Below, piece after piece: positions 24,522 to 39,800 of a DNA stretch of 64,000 nt. The notes under the pieces were generated by a model that saw only the letters and a list, made by a program, of their open reading frames with translations, searched no databases and was not told the DNA's origin. The position numbers and the translations under genes are program-made. Origin of the DNA: Campylorhamphus procurvoides (lineage: Eukaryota > Chordata > Aves > Passeriformes > Dendrocolaptidae); contig WBMV01000122.1 of the NCBI GenBank assembly GCA_013396655.1, positions 1,178,686 through 1,242,685 on the forward strand, written 5' to 3'. Numbering within the stretch: position 1 is the first letter of the stretch; each line of letters begins with the position of its first letter.

Positions 24522-27169
24522 TTGCACCTGGTGACAATGGGCTCGGGCTGTGTACAGGAAATGGAACGGCCAGGGAGAGACCAGTTCCTGTGGGAAGACA
24601 TCGAGTGTAGCAAATGAGAGGGCATTTTTTTTTTTTCTCGGTGTCCTGGCACTGTGTCGGGCCTAGCTGGCACTGGAGTAGAGACGGGGTGCAGCTTCTG
24701 CATGTGATTCGGGGGGCTTTGTACTGTCACGGATCACGGCCAAAATACCTCACATAATTTACCTGGGTGTGAGCTCTATGGACCTGATCACTGCAGCAAT
24801 TTAAGTGTGATGCTCTCATTGCATTTTAAATCTACTGATATCATCCAGGGTTGTTTCTTAGATTTGTTGGGGAAAAAAAAGGAGTTAAATCTCAGCTTTT
24901 GACCTTGGTGTGTGATGAATGTGGAGACGGGATTGAAGATGCAAGGGATATTCCTGTTCTGAATGGTTCTGGAAATGTTTCCCATTACTTTTTCAAAACT
25001 TGGAATCCAGTGGTGCTTTCTCTTCTGCCACATGTTGAGACTTTGGCAACCCCTTCTTCCCTCTTCTGTCACTTCTCTGTCAAGAACCAATCTTTGTATT
25101 GGTTTTCTGCCTTTTAGATGTTGTTATTTTGTTTCACAAACCCAGTTGGCAAGCTCTGCTTTTAAACAGCAGCAAAAACACATCTCTTTGACTACGTGTT
25201 GTTATGGTAAGTAAATGTTGGTACAGATTTAGGCAGTTTAATGCAGTACAATTAAATATGTCTAGTGAACTGTTGTCTTAGTGCGTTTTAAAGAAGCAAG
25301 TGACACAAAATGTCAGTTGTATGTTATATTGATTGTGAACTCCTTTGCGTTTTTGAATGAGAGTCTTTGCCTTGGCAGTAATGAGAACTAAAGGGAAGGT
25401 TCTTAACGGAGGCTGGAAGGAGGATTTACTCCTTAGGCTGCGAATTTTAGGGGAATGAAGTTGGGGTTTAAGTTGTTCTTTAGTGCTTCCTTGGTGGATC
25501 TCAGGAGTGGAAGTTCTTTCTTACAGTACTGAGGTTGTAACAGAATGAGGACATGAGGCTTGTGTCTCAAAACACTGTAATTTTGTGTCTCTGTTCACTA
25601 ACATGTCCTCATGTGCTTGGGATGTCTGTCACTTTGAATTGGGAGCCGTGGACAGAGCAAACACTGGTTCCAGACTCAGGAGTCCTGCTCTCTTCCCTGT
25701 AGATGTTTCATTACTTACACTTCAACCTACAATCTTGCATTGGTTTATTTTTAATTATGGTAATGGAGCTCGGTGTCAAATTGGCCGATACTTTAGTGCT
25801 TTTAGGACAAATGAGCATTTTGTGAGCTGAGGAGGCTGGTGCTTGTGTGCAGCAGAGTTGTGCAGGGCTGTGCCCAGGAGGGAGCTCAGGTGGCCAGTTT
25901 GGAAGTTGGCTGATCCCGTCCTGTCCAGGTGCCAGACCTGATCCTTTCTCAGTGTTGCAAAGGTGGCTTTCCAAGAACAGGAGTCTTGTGGTGCAACTGT
26001 TCTACACACACCTCATTTCTCAACTGAAAATATATGATTTGGCATTAAGAAATACCCTTTCACACCCCTGTCTTTGCATGGATGTAAATTGGTTCCTGGC
26101 CACAGTAGTGCCTCCCTTTTGTCCAGGCATGGTTACTCCTTTTTGTGCATAGCTCTCAACATGTGTTGTTGTACCTTCTTCAGAAGATACGATAAAGGTT
26201 TATTGTGGGTTTGACTGTTTTTAAAATATTGTCTGAGTTGTGTTGGAAATACCTTGAAAAATGTACTTGGCAGCTGTGATTACTGGACATTAGCATTGGC
26301 AACCATGGAAAATAGGGCTTTTTTCAGTGACTGACATCTCCTTAATGATGTTGTTTTGAAGAGATAAGAACTAATTCTCATTTTTCTGTATTTATTGTTT
26401 TGTAAATATGAATCTGAGATTTTAAGGTAGGTTTGTATTTTTCTTTGAGTTACCAAGTGGAACTGATTGCAACTAGTTTCTATTATTATTCTGAGAAGGA
26501 GACTTACACTTTCCTCCCCATCTCTTTCATACTTTTAAATACATGAATTGTCTTCTGTCACAGTTCTTGTAAGTTCTTTCTTCCAACAACTTCTTTTTTT
26601 CTTCAGTAATTCCCACACCAGTAACCATATGTACTTTTGTTTAGCTCTTTTTTAATGTCTGAAATAGTCTTGCTGAGCCAGTATTTCAGATAGAGGTGTG
26701 CTATCCTTGAAAGGAGTCTCTGCTGAGAATTTTGCTGGAGCAAATGAATACTGTCATCCTGGAAAAACTAATTTTAATGTGAAATGTGGGATAAGTGCCA
26801 GATGGAAATGCTCTTTCAAAGGATATACACTTTTATTTTTAATGCTTGTCAGTAGTGAATAGAGAAACTTTCTTTGTCAAGTTCCTGCAATAATGGGAGC
26901 AAATGAGAGCTGTGTCTAATACTGCTGTTCCTCAAATCCACAAGTGCTGCTGCATTGGAAGGTTATTCATGATTTTCTAGATTAAATAAGAGCTGAAATT
27001 AATTTCCTACAAGTGGAATGGATTGGAAGAGGAAAGAAGTTGTAGAATACCCATTTTCCCCTCGCTTCCTGCTTGTATCCCAGCAAGGAAATGGGGCTGG
27101 GTAGTGACATAAGTTCCTGCAACAGCAGAGGAGCGATTAAATCTAGGAAGAGTTGTTTGCCCATCGCCA

Positions 27170-27190
27170 ATATATATGTGTGTGTGTGTT
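27170..27190. repeat. (TA)n(TG)n microsatellite
   Basis: An alternating AT run passes directly into an alternating GT run. Confidence 0.85.
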
Positions 27191-30100
27191 TGTAAGAGAT
27201 TAGTAAATACCATGAAATTTATCTTCAGGCACCAAGTTGTTGGAAGGATTGCAGCAGGTGAGTATGGAAGCAGCACGACCTGGATTGCTAATTTGTGAAA
27301 TACTTGGTCTTTCCTGAATTTCTAGCACTTTGTGGGGAAATTTTTGTGCTGGAGCCTGTTGAGAGGGCACAGCAGTGTTCATATCTTGTTTATCTTCAGT
27401 TAGTAGGTGTTCAGTGTTTTTCAAGGCCTGCTGCAACACCCCCTCCCTTTTTACTGTTGCCCAGTCTGGCAATAGAGATTGCTTTGTTCTTTTTTTGCCC
27501 TTTGAATGCACAAAAGATTTTCACAGCTTCCTTCTTTCTGAAGAGAGAAGGAAAAGGAGATTTCTACACCAAAACCAAATGTATTTTTAATATTTTCTTT
27601 CCCAGAACATTGTATAATAAGAGTAACATGGATTGCAACGTGTGCGTGTCCTGTCAGGGTGATGATTAGGAGACAGACTGGAAGGGTAAGCTAAGAACAA
27701 AAAAAGGAAGGCACTGCATTGAGTCACTAATCTTAAAAGCAACTGAACTCCCTCTTAAATGTTATAATCAGTGGAATGATTCTTGTATTAGACATCAAAT
27801 GTTTCATGAGTGAAATGGTGATATATTTAGAAGCTTCTCTACGTAATGCAAAGGGCGTGGAAATGGAATCTAATGATGTGTCAGAATAATCAATAAAGCT
27901 ACTGGGTTTTGGAATAAGTGTAAATGTACAGTGCTGCCTTTGCTCCTGGGAGAGTTCAAATCAGCTGGTGTTAGAAGTCTTTCTGGATTCAGAGGTCTGA
28001 GCATTTGCTTTCATTGCAATTAGGCATTTAACATGCTGCTGCCATGAATTGAAATGCAGTCTCTTGCAGAAGACTGAGGTGGTGCTTTTAAGTCTTAGTT
28101 GGCTGGATTAGATGTGTATGTGGGAGGGCAGGGAGTAAGAGGAGCTACAGCTTGCTGACAGAACTTGTCAGGCACTAGTAAAGGAATTTTTTGCATTCAG
28201 GAATTTTTAACTTGTTTGTTCAGTTTAGGTTGGGACACTAACTGACTAATGAAGGGGTTTTAAGGATGGGAGGCAGTTTACAACAGAAGGCAGATTGTTC
28301 ACCTGGCTTTTAAAATACTGCACTTCATAGGCAACAGGTTGCAGAGCACATAGATGAAATTCCGTTGTGCTGCTGTCAAAAATCTGTCATGAAGTCTTGG
28401 CGTACAGATGTGGAGTTTGGCCTTTAATCTTATATTTGTCAGGAACTGAAATTACCGGGCACATTCCATTTTAACAATTGTTAGGAGCCTCCTGAGAACA
28501 AGAATGGTATTGTATGAATTATGTGAGTATCTGGCATCAGAATAGTGACTTAAACCTCAGTAAATTTGAGAGTATCAGTTTTGTAGTTCATGTTTGTCTT
28601 TCAGTACCAGTCTCACTTCAGTTGTTTGTTATCCTCCTGGGAGCTTTTGCTATCTCAGGCTGTGCATGGTGCACACGGGGCACTGTCTGCAGCACTGGGC
28701 TGAAAGACAAATAAAGCAAAGAGCATGGGTCTAGCTGAAGTTTACAGTTACTTGAATGTACATGTGTGTAACGACACAGGAGCAGAAGGGAAAAAAATAC
28801 CTCTTCAGTGCAAAGCCTGTAGTTACTATTGCATTAATAATTCTGTAAGAAAAAATGTAAAGTAGAGAATATAAATCAGTGCCCTCTTGGTGTGCAGTAC
28901 CTGTTTTAATCAAGGTTTCTGTCAGTTCTGCCTTCAGCCTTTTCAGGGTACTGTGGCAGCTGAAGTTAATGGTTCCTTGCTTTTTACCCAGTGATTGGAG
29001 CTCTTGGGCAGGATGGAGATCAGTTTCATCCCCCTGGGTTTCTGGCTTTGCATCTCTCACCTTCCAAGGAGTGTTCTCATCACCAAACTATGTGTTATTC
29101 AGAGGCTGAGCTTCGTGTGTCCATTTGAATCTGTTTCACTGCATGCAGGATACTGTAAATATTTGCTGGGCCAGGAAGCAGGCAAGCCTTTGTGCCTGGG
29201 GTTGGCAGGGACCTGGGCTCCACTTCCTGCCTCCATGAAAGCAGTGTGGGAGCCTGGAGGGTCTGTAAGCCTGTGTAGTCTGGGGGTGGTGCAGCCTGCT
29301 TTTCTAGAGATGAAAGGCCGAATTTCCACAAACAGATGACCTGCTTGTGATTTCCTGTGTCATAGGTAAATGAGCTGTTAGGTGTGTGCATCTGCCATTG
29401 CCAGTACCTGTTCTTGGAGTTTGTGTGAGGTTTGATGGACCCAACAGCATCATCTGCTTCTCCTGGAGGGTAGAATCAAAGGAAGAAATGGCGCTTTTTT
29501 GTGCAGTTTGGGATTTTGGTATGAGTTAAGCACGCTGATGGTGTTGGAATTTGAGGCATTGCATGTGGACCACCAGACAAATTAATTGAGGATATTAAGT
29601 TCTTAGGAGATAAGTTGTGTTTCAGTGAATACACAGTTTCTGATACTGGAAAGCTCTGTCAATAATCATTTGTTGCTAAAACACAATCCCAAAAAATGGG
29701 TACTTATCAAACCTTCCTACAAGAAGTACTTTGAAATATGTCATGCTTTTTAAAATGCAGTGATTTTGATTTCCTGAAATTTGAAAAAAGAGCAGAACAG
29801 ACTCTGGTCCTTTTTAGCATCTGAGCTATTTTATTTCATTATTTCATTATAGTGTGATGCATCACCACCTGTGGCATAGGTGCCACTGCTTTATTGCCCT
29901 TTGACATTTCACGATGACTAAGCATTGTAATATGCTCTGGAAGCAAAGAATTGACACAAGTCATTTAGTCCAACAGTGTGATTTAATTCTGGTGACAGAT
30001 GAGTAAAGTTTCCAGAAAGAACCAAGGCTGGAATGTGTAGGAAGAAATAATTGTGCCCATTTTCTTTGTGGTGCTGCGTTGCTGTTCTGTCACTGATTAG

Positions 30101-30789
30101 AATGATAATTTGAAATGATTGAGCTGGTGATGGCTGTGGAGTGGAGTGGAGCACAGGCTGGTGTGTGAGCTGGGCAGGATCTAGGCACTCAGACTGACTG
30201 TGAAAGGTGATGATTTAATAAGATTAATGGAGCATATGTGTCATTGCAACACTTGCTGATCCCTTTTCCGTCTAATTCTTTCAAGGATGCTAATGTTGAT
30301 GGTCTCTCCTTTACATCTTTTGATGTCTGTGCCTGAAACACCCTGATCTGCCAGCCCAGGGTTCTCCCCTCATGTCCCATCCCCACAGAAACTCAGCTCT
30401 CACAGTACACTGAGTGTCCCTCTGTCCAGCAGGCCCACCATGATGACATTACCCCAGAGCTCACTAATTGTGAGGCTGTGGTGCTGTCATCTTCAGTATT
30501 AGCTTCTGTTGAGTATTGCTTCTCAGGGCCTGATCTGAGCCTCAGGTCCCAGATTGCCTTGGGGAGCCTCCATATCTGTGTGTCACATTAAGTGGTGTCA
30601 TATAGGCAGGAGGGTGAGAAAGTCAGAATGTTCTGGATTTGTGGAAGGATGCTCTGTAACTGATAACTAGCCAATTAAACCAGAACGTTGTTAAGAGCCT
30701 ACAACCACAAGGATTCAAAATAGTAAATGTATGAAATGAGACTGTCCTTGCACTCACTTATGTGGGAACAAGGTTTAAGGATTAAGTGA

Positions 30790-30803
30790 TTTTTTTTTTT
30801 TTT
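30790..30803. repeat. T14 homopolymer
   Basis: Fourteen consecutive T in SPPL3 intron 1, followed by CAG. It mimics a splice acceptor, but no exon follows. Confidence 0.85.
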
Positions 30804-33800
30804 CAGAATGTCAGAAAGGAAATTCTTTAAAATCATCATATCCAGTGTTCTGAAATAGTGGAGAAGCACTAAGAAAATTATTCTCCTCTGCACAGTGTTG
30901 TGTTTAGGATGCCTCCCTTATGACTGAAGTTGCCCATGTAGAAGTTGGGAGAGATAAAATCCTATTTTACAGTTTATAGTGGCAGCATTTTCCCTGACCA
31001 GTGGAATCTGAAAGGAAAATGACAGTGTTTGACTCATTTCTTCTCTCTTTCCCTCTGAAAACAGTATTTTCTTCTGTGTCTCTCAAGTTTGGCTGTTCTC
31101 CCTTTACTTCCTGTAACTAGTTCATAGACTTTTGACCCAGGAAAGTATTTTCCCATGCAGTGGGTATGTAGCTGAAGGCTGTGACATGATTCCCTTCAAT
31201 TTTTATGCCATAACCTCAGTCCTGCAGGAGCCTCCACAGCAAAGGTCGTGTGGGGGAAGCAGGAGGAGACCCAGGGGGTTTCACCCTCTGTTCACACACA
31301 CAATCTTTAACTTTAGGCACGGGTTGCCAAGCTTACCTGCAGGAATAGGCCAGTAGTGTTAACTACTGGCTTTTAAAGCCAAGCACCCTTCAGTCCTCTG
31401 AATTCTATCCCTCAGTGCTCACTTTCTGTCTCGCAAGTCCAAATTCACTCCTTCATTCCTATGGACTCTGCTGGCTTTGGACAAAGTATCTTTAAAAAGT
31501 GCTTCTGTTCATCTAGTAACTAGCCAGAAGATAACTTCTAATTTGCAAAGATACATAATTTTAAGTATATTAAAAGTTTTTCAGATGTTTACAAAGATGA
31601 AATGTGAAGATTTGGGAGTGTTTCACTGAGCCACAGAAATCTGGGAACTCTTCTTGCACCATTTTCTCATGTCAGTTGTCCTGCAGTTAAAGGCTTTGTG
31701 TTAGAATAGCAAACCACTGGACTCAGGGATTCGTGGGGCAGTGTGGGTTCAGGGGGTACAAGAAAAAGATTAAGTGAGCTCAGGTGCATCTTTGTCCACA
31801 TTGGTGGTGCACAGGCAGTTTTGCAGGGTGGTTCTCTGCATGGGTTAAGTGAATAGCAAGTGTATATCTGCAGGATTTTTTGTAATTTCAGTCATCACTG
31901 GGAATAATAAGTTCATCATACTCCACTTGTGATACACAGCTTGGACAAGAACCAGAATTACAAAATGTTTGAGCTCTGCAGGACAGAGGTGAACCCAGCA
32001 GCTTAGTTACAGCTCTGCTCAGTGTTGCTGCTGGTGCCTGTGGCTCTTGGCCATCTGACATCCCTTCTTCTGCTGCATAAGTCTAAAACTTGATTTAAAT
32101 TTATTTGAAAACTTTTGTAGTGGCTAGAAATTCAACAATGAAGTCTGAATAATTCTTGTAATTAGGATCAACCAACTGTTGTACAGATTTGTTGGATGTA
32201 TGAGACCAAAGCTCAGTGCTAAGTTGTTGTACAGAGGAATGTTTCTACTGGTATGAATGTACTACTTTCAAGGTTGCAGTTGTGCTTTACCTCACCATCA
32301 TCTGTGTCAGACCCATTTGGCAAGATAAAGTAGGTGTAGCATGACTTTGACTTATTTAGTCAATGGGAAGTCCCTTTTGCAGGTGACTGTTAGCTAAAGG
32401 TGAGGCTGGTGGAATGGCAGGAGGCAGAGGGAGCAAACAGAGCTGATTACATGGATTTCTGTAGCCTGCATTGCACACTGCTGAAGTCAGGTGTGTCTGT
32501 GTCTTGCTTTCGAGGTTTGGTGGCACAAGGTCACTCTGGCCTTTTTTGAAGTCCACCCTGATGGTCTGTGTGCTGCAGGAAAGATAATCTGCTCTCTGAA
32601 CCCTCCTTGGGGTGGCTGGTCCTGCACCTTCACTTGAGGAGCTGCTCCGAGAAGTTACCACAAAGGGCTGAAAGCTCTCATGGGGAGCATTATGATCTCT
32701 GCAGGCTTTTGAAGATGAAGAGGAGAATCTAATTAAGCTTTATGTTGAAAATAGTTTAAAGAGTGCTTTTTTATTCCTCATGAAAAAGGAAACTTTAAAG
32801 CTAAATAGTAAAGAGCTGGGCTTTTTATTTTTTTAATTTTCTGCTAACTTGACTACTTCTAAAGCAGATGCAGCTGTAAGCAGTTACAGATGGTACAGAA
32901 CAGAAAGAACCTCTTTATCATACTTAAGTGCCTTAGAAGAACCCCAATGTTAGTTTTCCAGCCAGTTATCTTTATTTTTCCATGTTTTTGCAGATGGGAC
33001 ATAAAAAAGAGCTACCTTAAAGCTAAATCAAAAGATGAAAAAAGTCTGCTATGAACCAGAACTACTTCTCTGCAGGGGGCTTCACTGGAAAAAGTTTCTT
33101 AAAATTCCCAAAGCACCCCCTCTGAAGAATGTTCCTACTTCTTGTCGTTGTCACAAAGCCTTTTAGCTATTGAGGCATGAGGCAAGAGTTTGTTGAGAAC
33201 TGTGTCCATGTGTTCTGCTGCCTGTGCTTTGCACCTGACCCAGCTGCCTTAAGCCTGATGCTCAGGGGTGTTCAAGGTCTCTGCTTCCCTTGCACATGGG
33301 GTGAAGGCAGAGACCAGTCCCTGGCCAGGGTGGCCTCGTGCCTGGGCTGGGTTTGTCTGGGAAGTGGCCACGGTTGGTGCTGTCTGTGCTTTTTTTACCC
33401 AGAGTTTCCCTCTCTTAGTTGGAGGTGGGAAAGCAGCGAGCCTGTTTTTTTGTGCCAGCTGAATCCCCACTTCACTTGGTGCAGTTGTGAACAGTCACGT
33501 TCATGTCAGAATCTCACAGCCATTATCTGGCAACATTAATTTGTCTTAATACAGGCATGGCACGATGAAAGCTGCTTAAATCTCGCCAGACAGACTGGCT
33601 ACTCTATAGCTTTGACTCATCCAGGAATGTAGTTTCAGCATTGTCACTGAAGATTCATAGTTGGTGCTGATGGTGTTAACTCCTTATTTTATGGAATTTT
33701 TACAGAACAGTGTTTAATTCTACCCAGGCATGTTGTGTTGAAGTTTATAATCCTGTACTGTGTGGGTAAATCAACTCATCAATAGCACTCAGAGCTGCTC

Positions 33801-36800
33801 TCTCTGTGTGACAAGGTCATATTGGGCAATTTGACTTTGGTTCTGGCTTGTTGATTGTAAGGCCTGGTTGTTAAATGGTTTGATTAAACTATTAGCTGTC
33901 AGTTTTGGTTTTTGATCTGACTTCTGAATACGTTGCTAAAAAGAGTTTGGATTTCTAAGCATGTAATCAATAAATACCAGCCGAAGTGTCAGAGGTACGA
34001 GGTGTGGCTTTGTTTAGGTTTTTTAAGTCAACAGTAGAGTCAATATGGGTGAGATAACATCCTCTTTTCTGACTTCTGTGATAAAAACAACCAACCTTTT
34101 TCTTATTAGAGAGCTCACTATGTTTTGCTATCTTAAATTATTAGAGAGTATCAAGGTATTCTGCATATCTGTAAGTTAGGTACAGGAATTGCTGTGAAAG
34201 TTAAACCTCAAAATGTGAAAAAATACTTTTATATTGGGATGGAAAGATGTGTTTTGCCTAGGAATCAGTGCAGCATTGAGATCAATATCCTCCCCACCCA
34301 AGAGGACTCCAGAGTGTCTTTGTATATTAAGCCTTAGGTGAGTGTTCACCTGTAGGTTTGGGCAGCTGCCTTTTTGAATGTGTGTGAACTACGAAGTGAT
34401 GATCCCTAGTCTCTGGGGAGATAGAGACCCTGGGGTCTCTGCTAGGGTGCCTTCCTGGGACCTATTCTAACATTTAATTAGATTAATTCTTCCCAGTAGT
34501 GCCTGCATATGTGTACATGTTAAGCTTTTCTGTAGCACTCATTGCCAAAAGCCCCTGTATCTCCCAGATAAACCAGTTCCATGCTTCCAGTACAAGTGCT
34601 CTTGCACTTTCTCAGTCTGAACTGCTGTTTTTGCTTCAGTTGTTGCATTTCCTTTATGAGGAGGCAGTGACTTCCCAAGGAGGTGGGATTTGCAGCACAT
34701 TCTGCTATCAGTGTTCTGCTCTGTGTGAGCAGCTCTATCACTTACAGAAAGAAACCTTATGAATGTGAATAAACCCTTCTATGAGTCCTTCACTGCAGTG
34801 AGTGTTGTACTCCAGATAGTCAGAACAAGGCTACTGGAAGAATTTCTCTCCTGCTGGGTGTTGGCAGTGACCAAGTCCAGAACTGAGCACACACTTTGTG
34901 GTGGTCAGGGACCATGGTTTGCTCTCCTGGGGTGAAGGTTTGATTAGAAGCTTGGGATGCCCCTGCAGGACAAGGAGCAGGGCTGGAGAGAGAGCCTGGC
35001 GATAAAGGATGGAGCTGGCCACAAGGGAAAGAAGTTAAGCAGCAATATGCACAGAGTGCTTTTAGCTAATACTTTGAGAGCAAGTGAAGCCACTCAAGAT
35101 GAACTCTCTTTATAATCCATGTGCCTTGAGTGAAACTGTGTACCTCAGAAAGGATCAACTTCTGGTTTTGGCTTCTGGATGAGATCAAATACAGCATCAA
35201 GTAGTGCTGTTCCTCTGTATGCTTGTTAAAAGCCTGCTGTACTTTTGTGTGAGTTCCTCTCTGTGTTGCTTCAGATGGAGATACGGACTTTGGTCTGAAT
35301 TTTTTGTGATTTGGTCTGTTCTTGCCTCTCTGCATCCCCTAAGACTCCAGATTTGTTGAGATTTATTGTCTTAAATATTTCAGTAGTCATCTTGCACTCT
35401 GTGTTATTTCCTGTCCAAAGCTGCTGGAATGATGACACATTTGTCTTACAGTGCTTTACAATAAGATTTTTCAAGATGAAGTCATTCATTAGGCCCTCAG
35501 AGGTGACCCAGCTTGGGCTGTCTGTGCTGCTGGATTATTGGTGTGTTGGAGCCGCCTGGTCAGCTCGTGGTGCAGCAAACACAGCAGTGCCCTCAGCTCC
35601 CCCAGCTCAGCCCCCTTGGCAGGTGACAGACAGGCACTGGGGCTGTGAGAAAGACGTGCAGGAATTTCCCTGCATGTCCTGAGTCCTCTCTTTCTGCCAC
35701 ATAATTAATCTGTTTTCTTTTGTCATTGTCCTCTCTTGACTGCTTGCTGGCACCACGACAGCCCTAATATTCTGCCTCTGATGGAATGCTGGTGATAAAT
35801 ATGCCCAGGATGATGCATCTTGGCTCAGTTGCACTTTAGGTGAACTTGTAGCCCTGCATCCCTGTGGATTCTGACTCTTGGGTGATGTGGCTATAAGAGG
35901 AGGGAAGTGCAGTTGACCAGTTCATTGTATAAAGTATTTCTCTTGAACAACCTTATTCAGAAAAATGCCTTTTCTGGACTTGGATGACTGACAGTGTCTG
36001 GGGCGAGGCTGAATGGCATTACTAGAAGGCAGGCTGTATTTTCTTATGTTAAAGACTCAGTTGTCCAGAACCTTGTTCACATTCATTATTGCTCCAGTTC
36101 TGGAAAACACGAATACAGTTTCCTTTCATAAAGTGTCAAAATTTGTTATCCTTTGTTACTAATAATAGCCTTGAACTTTCCGTTTGTACTTAAACTATCG
36201 GAGTTTTTTGTAACAGAATATTTCCATGCTGTTAGGAAACTTGCTGTTAAATATCCTGTATCATGGTACTGCATAGGACATGGATAGCTTTGGGTGAGCA
36301 GGATTCTAGAACTCCATGGCAATCTATTCACAGGGTCTCTGTGACTAATTTGGAAAGGCTGCAGTGCCATAGTCTCTAAAAATTTGTTGAAGCGAGATAA
36401 CAAATTCTCCTGACCCCTCCAGACACTGAATAATGCCCCAAATCATCTGAAGAGACTCAACTTCTCCTCCATTTCTGTGGCTGTTAATTCTTTTACTGGC
36501 AATTTGTACAGAGAGAGGAATAAAGAAAATAGTTTTAAAATAGTTGTAGGAATGATGTGAGTGCAGAGGTCTTAGCAAGTGTAGTGTCCTGTAGTTTTTC
36601 CATGCAAGCTATTCAACACTCTAAAATCAAGCAAGTATTTAGATTTTCTTAAAGTTGTAGGCACTTGAGGACAATAACTTTGCAAAATGCCCAACAAATG
36701 GAAATTCATAGTACTCTTATTTTGGAAACAAAAGTTGCTTTGAGTCCTCGATGTTTTCTGACTAAAAGCCTCTTGGGTGTATAATTTGGGATATTTTTAG

Positions 36801-39800
36801 AAATCAACACTGAGTGGATGTTTTCTTGATCATGAGGGAGGTCCTCAGTTAAATTTTTAGCATGTTGTAACTAGGCTTTTTTTTATGTTTATTTTTTTTT
36901 AGATCTGATGTTCCTAAACTAAAAAAACACACCACCCACCCATTTGTGATACAAGGGAAGTGGGGAACAGAAAACCAAATGGTAATAAAAATCCTGCACG
37001 ATTTTTATCACTAAAGTAATTTTTCCAAGTTGTTTTTGTATGATATAAATGCACTAGAACTTGGTTTTGATTTTGCAGGAAGGGAATTTACTAAAGTGAG
37101 TTGGGTTCCTCTTTCCAAGAGGAAAGATACCATGAACTTGAAGGTGTGCAGGGTGAGGTTCAAGGAACATGGTGTGTTGCTGTTGCTGTGTGGTAACAGT
37201 GGTGGTGTTCCCAGTTCCTCTTTAGGTGCTGCTCTGCTCAGATCAGCAGCACCCCCTCCTTGGCAGCCAGGCTCGGGGGAACCACAGAAACTCTTCTGAG
37301 CAGAAAGCGTGAAGAGAACGGCTGAGAAACCCTTTATGTAGCTGTGTTGGGTGGATTGAAGATCCCTGTTGTTCCCATGACATTGAGAGAGTTGGGAGTC
37401 CATAATCTCAGCAGAGTTCAGTGCCAGGCTAATCAGTTACCTGCTTTGCTTCTTAGCAGGGGTGGCTCCTGTACCAGGTGTCCTTTCCACATCAGACACA
37501 TTCCATCCCTGCAGTGCAAGTGGGAGCTGTGTGTGCTGTGCTGGAAGAGCTTCTCTACTTGAGGCGTTTGCTTGTTTGTCTGAGGAATTCATAATTGTTT
37601 AATCTCTTGAAAGAAAATAATTCCTACTGCTGGCTTATGCTGTGGCATCAGCACTCTGTAACCAAGTGCTACAGACACTGCTTTTTTGCTCCAGCTTGCC
37701 TGTGACAATCACCTGAACATTCTTAGGAGGTAACATGGATCTCCTCAGACATTTCCAGCCTTAGTTTCTCACAGCTCACCATGAGGAGCATCACCGTGTT
37801 CATGTAGCTGGATTGTGTTTTGCAAAGAAATGTTTCACTTGGGCAGTAGTCTGGGCTTGGATGTGGTAGAGATGCTTATATTTTTGTCTTTTGCTAATAA
37901 TGTCTCAGGAGGTGCATTTTCAGCCAATGTTATGCGTGAACTTTAAGCAAAATCATCCTTCTGTGCTTTGAATATCTCCCTATTACCATGGCAAATAATT
38001 CATGCTGCTAATTAAGACACTGCACAGAAACATGGCCAGGGAAGGAATACAGCCATCTTCTGCTCACAATTCATTTGTCTTATAAATGTATAGAACAGTT
38101 ACTGCTTAAGGTAGCTCACAGTTTACAAATGAGAATGTATGACCTTCTGACCTTCTGATTCGTGGTATCTTATGTGCTGAAGGTGGAAGGGAAGAGAGAG
38201 GTATTTCAGAGCTGTGTTTGGTGCATGTGGAGAGACATTCTTGGGAGCAGCCTTGTGCCCTGAGCTAGATTTGTGTTCCACTAGAGAGAAATGCAGTCAG
38301 AGAGACCCTTGTGTGGAGTGCTGAGGCTCTGACAGCAGAAAGGCTGTGAGTTCCCAAAATAACTGATGGCAGTTTCTGCTGAGCAGAGTTTCTTACGCAG
38401 GAGACGCTTCTGTAACCGAAATGAACGGGAAGCCGTTGCAGAATCTGGGAAGTGGGTAATAAATCCAGCACACTATTTTGGTGTCAGCTCGAGTTCAAAT
38501 TGAAATTAGGAGAACTAATTAAGGTATGTGCTAAACACCAGGGAAATACCAACACTGAAGCAAACTGAGGGGAGTGTCTCTGTTGTCCACATGCAACAGT
38601 GGAGACTCCAAAACTAATAATTCTGTGGTCATTGTGACTGCATATCCCAAGCCAGATATGCTACTTCTGCCTCTTCCCTTTTCCTGCTGTTAAAAGTAGT
38701 ATGAATTAAATTCCTTGTTGTCTGAATTGTGGTGGATAATTTCTCTTTTGTCTTCAGAGAAAGTTGTTACTAAAGCTTGTCTAATACGAAAAGATGAAAA
38801 TTATCAGCCTTACCAGTGACATTGTGGTAGTTTGTACTGCACTGTGTCTGGAACTTACACACTTACTGCAGAAAATGACATGCCTGATCTTAAAAGAGTG
38901 TTTTTCTAGGTTGCATTCTTAATAAAATATAATGCTTTGCTTGGTGATTAGATATTTATCCTCCTTCATTGCCGGGAGAGCAGACATTGTGGTTCATACT
39001 TTGTTTTGTGAAACAAGATTTCATATAGCTGACTACGCCTCTGGAATCTATGTCATTCTCCCCCTAAAAGGAACTGAAAGCAAATTGGCTTTCTAAAACA
39101 TGAAAGAAGCCTAGAGCAAACTCTTTGTCATCACATTCCTGGTCAAATCCAACATTTGCCTTCCACTGAGTTTCTAATATTTAGTAAGGTCTGTGGTTTC
39201 CCACGGGGTTGCTTAGGTGAACATAATAAGTGAGAGGGAAAAGAATGAAGACTTCATCTGGAGCTAAATGGAGTGAAATCTCCTGTGGATTGTGTGCATG
39301 TTTTGTAGGTAGTTCTCTAAAATCATATCAGTGTTAATCCCTCCTTCTTGCCTTTACAGGAGGTTGTAATCAGAGAACGAAAATAACACCAAAAATTTAC
39401 ATAGATTAATTGAATTCTTACTCCTGTGTGCTTCAGAAATTACAGGATGACTATTCACATCACCTTAGTTGGTTTTTTTATACTTCAAATAGTCTTTTAT
39501 ACTCTTTTATATTCTGTATCCCTAAAACTCTATAAGTAAAAGAACTAAAGAACTCTACTTTGCCCACATAAAGTTGTCTTGGAAAGCTTTTTCCTTCCCT
39601 TCCCCTTACTGCAACATCACATTAGGATGTTGGCCAACTTTGTTCATTTCACAGAATTATTTGCCTTGTTGCATTTCAGATACTTTAATTAGAACTCTCA
39701 TAAAATATGGGAAACAAAACAGGCAGGAAAATGTCTGAAACTCTGTGCTGTTGTGATTTTTATTTTGTTGTGCTTAATCATGTGTAACACAAGTTGCAGT

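Larger units (their letters stand above)
23720..24530 (+). promoter_or_regulatory. SPPL3: CpG island, presumed SPPL3 promoter and 5' region
   Basis: Very GC-rich, CpG-dense sequence on both sides of an assembly gap, in contrast to the AT-rich DNA around it. It includes CCGGTGCC hexamer repeats, GC boxes, an AGG run and a GGGAC run. It is the only CpG island upstream of SPPL3 exon 2 in the right orientation, so it is inferred to be the promoter. The exact start site cannot be placed because of the gap. Confidence 0.75.

Noticed and set aside
23638..24730. Long open frames crossing the N gap on both strands
   Set aside because: They exist only because the 317 N bases contain no stop codons. 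None resembles the SPPL3 N-terminus.
29941..29990. CR1-like TCATTTAGTCCAACAG
   Set aside because: Only about 15 bases resemble CR1, and the following sequence does not continue the match.
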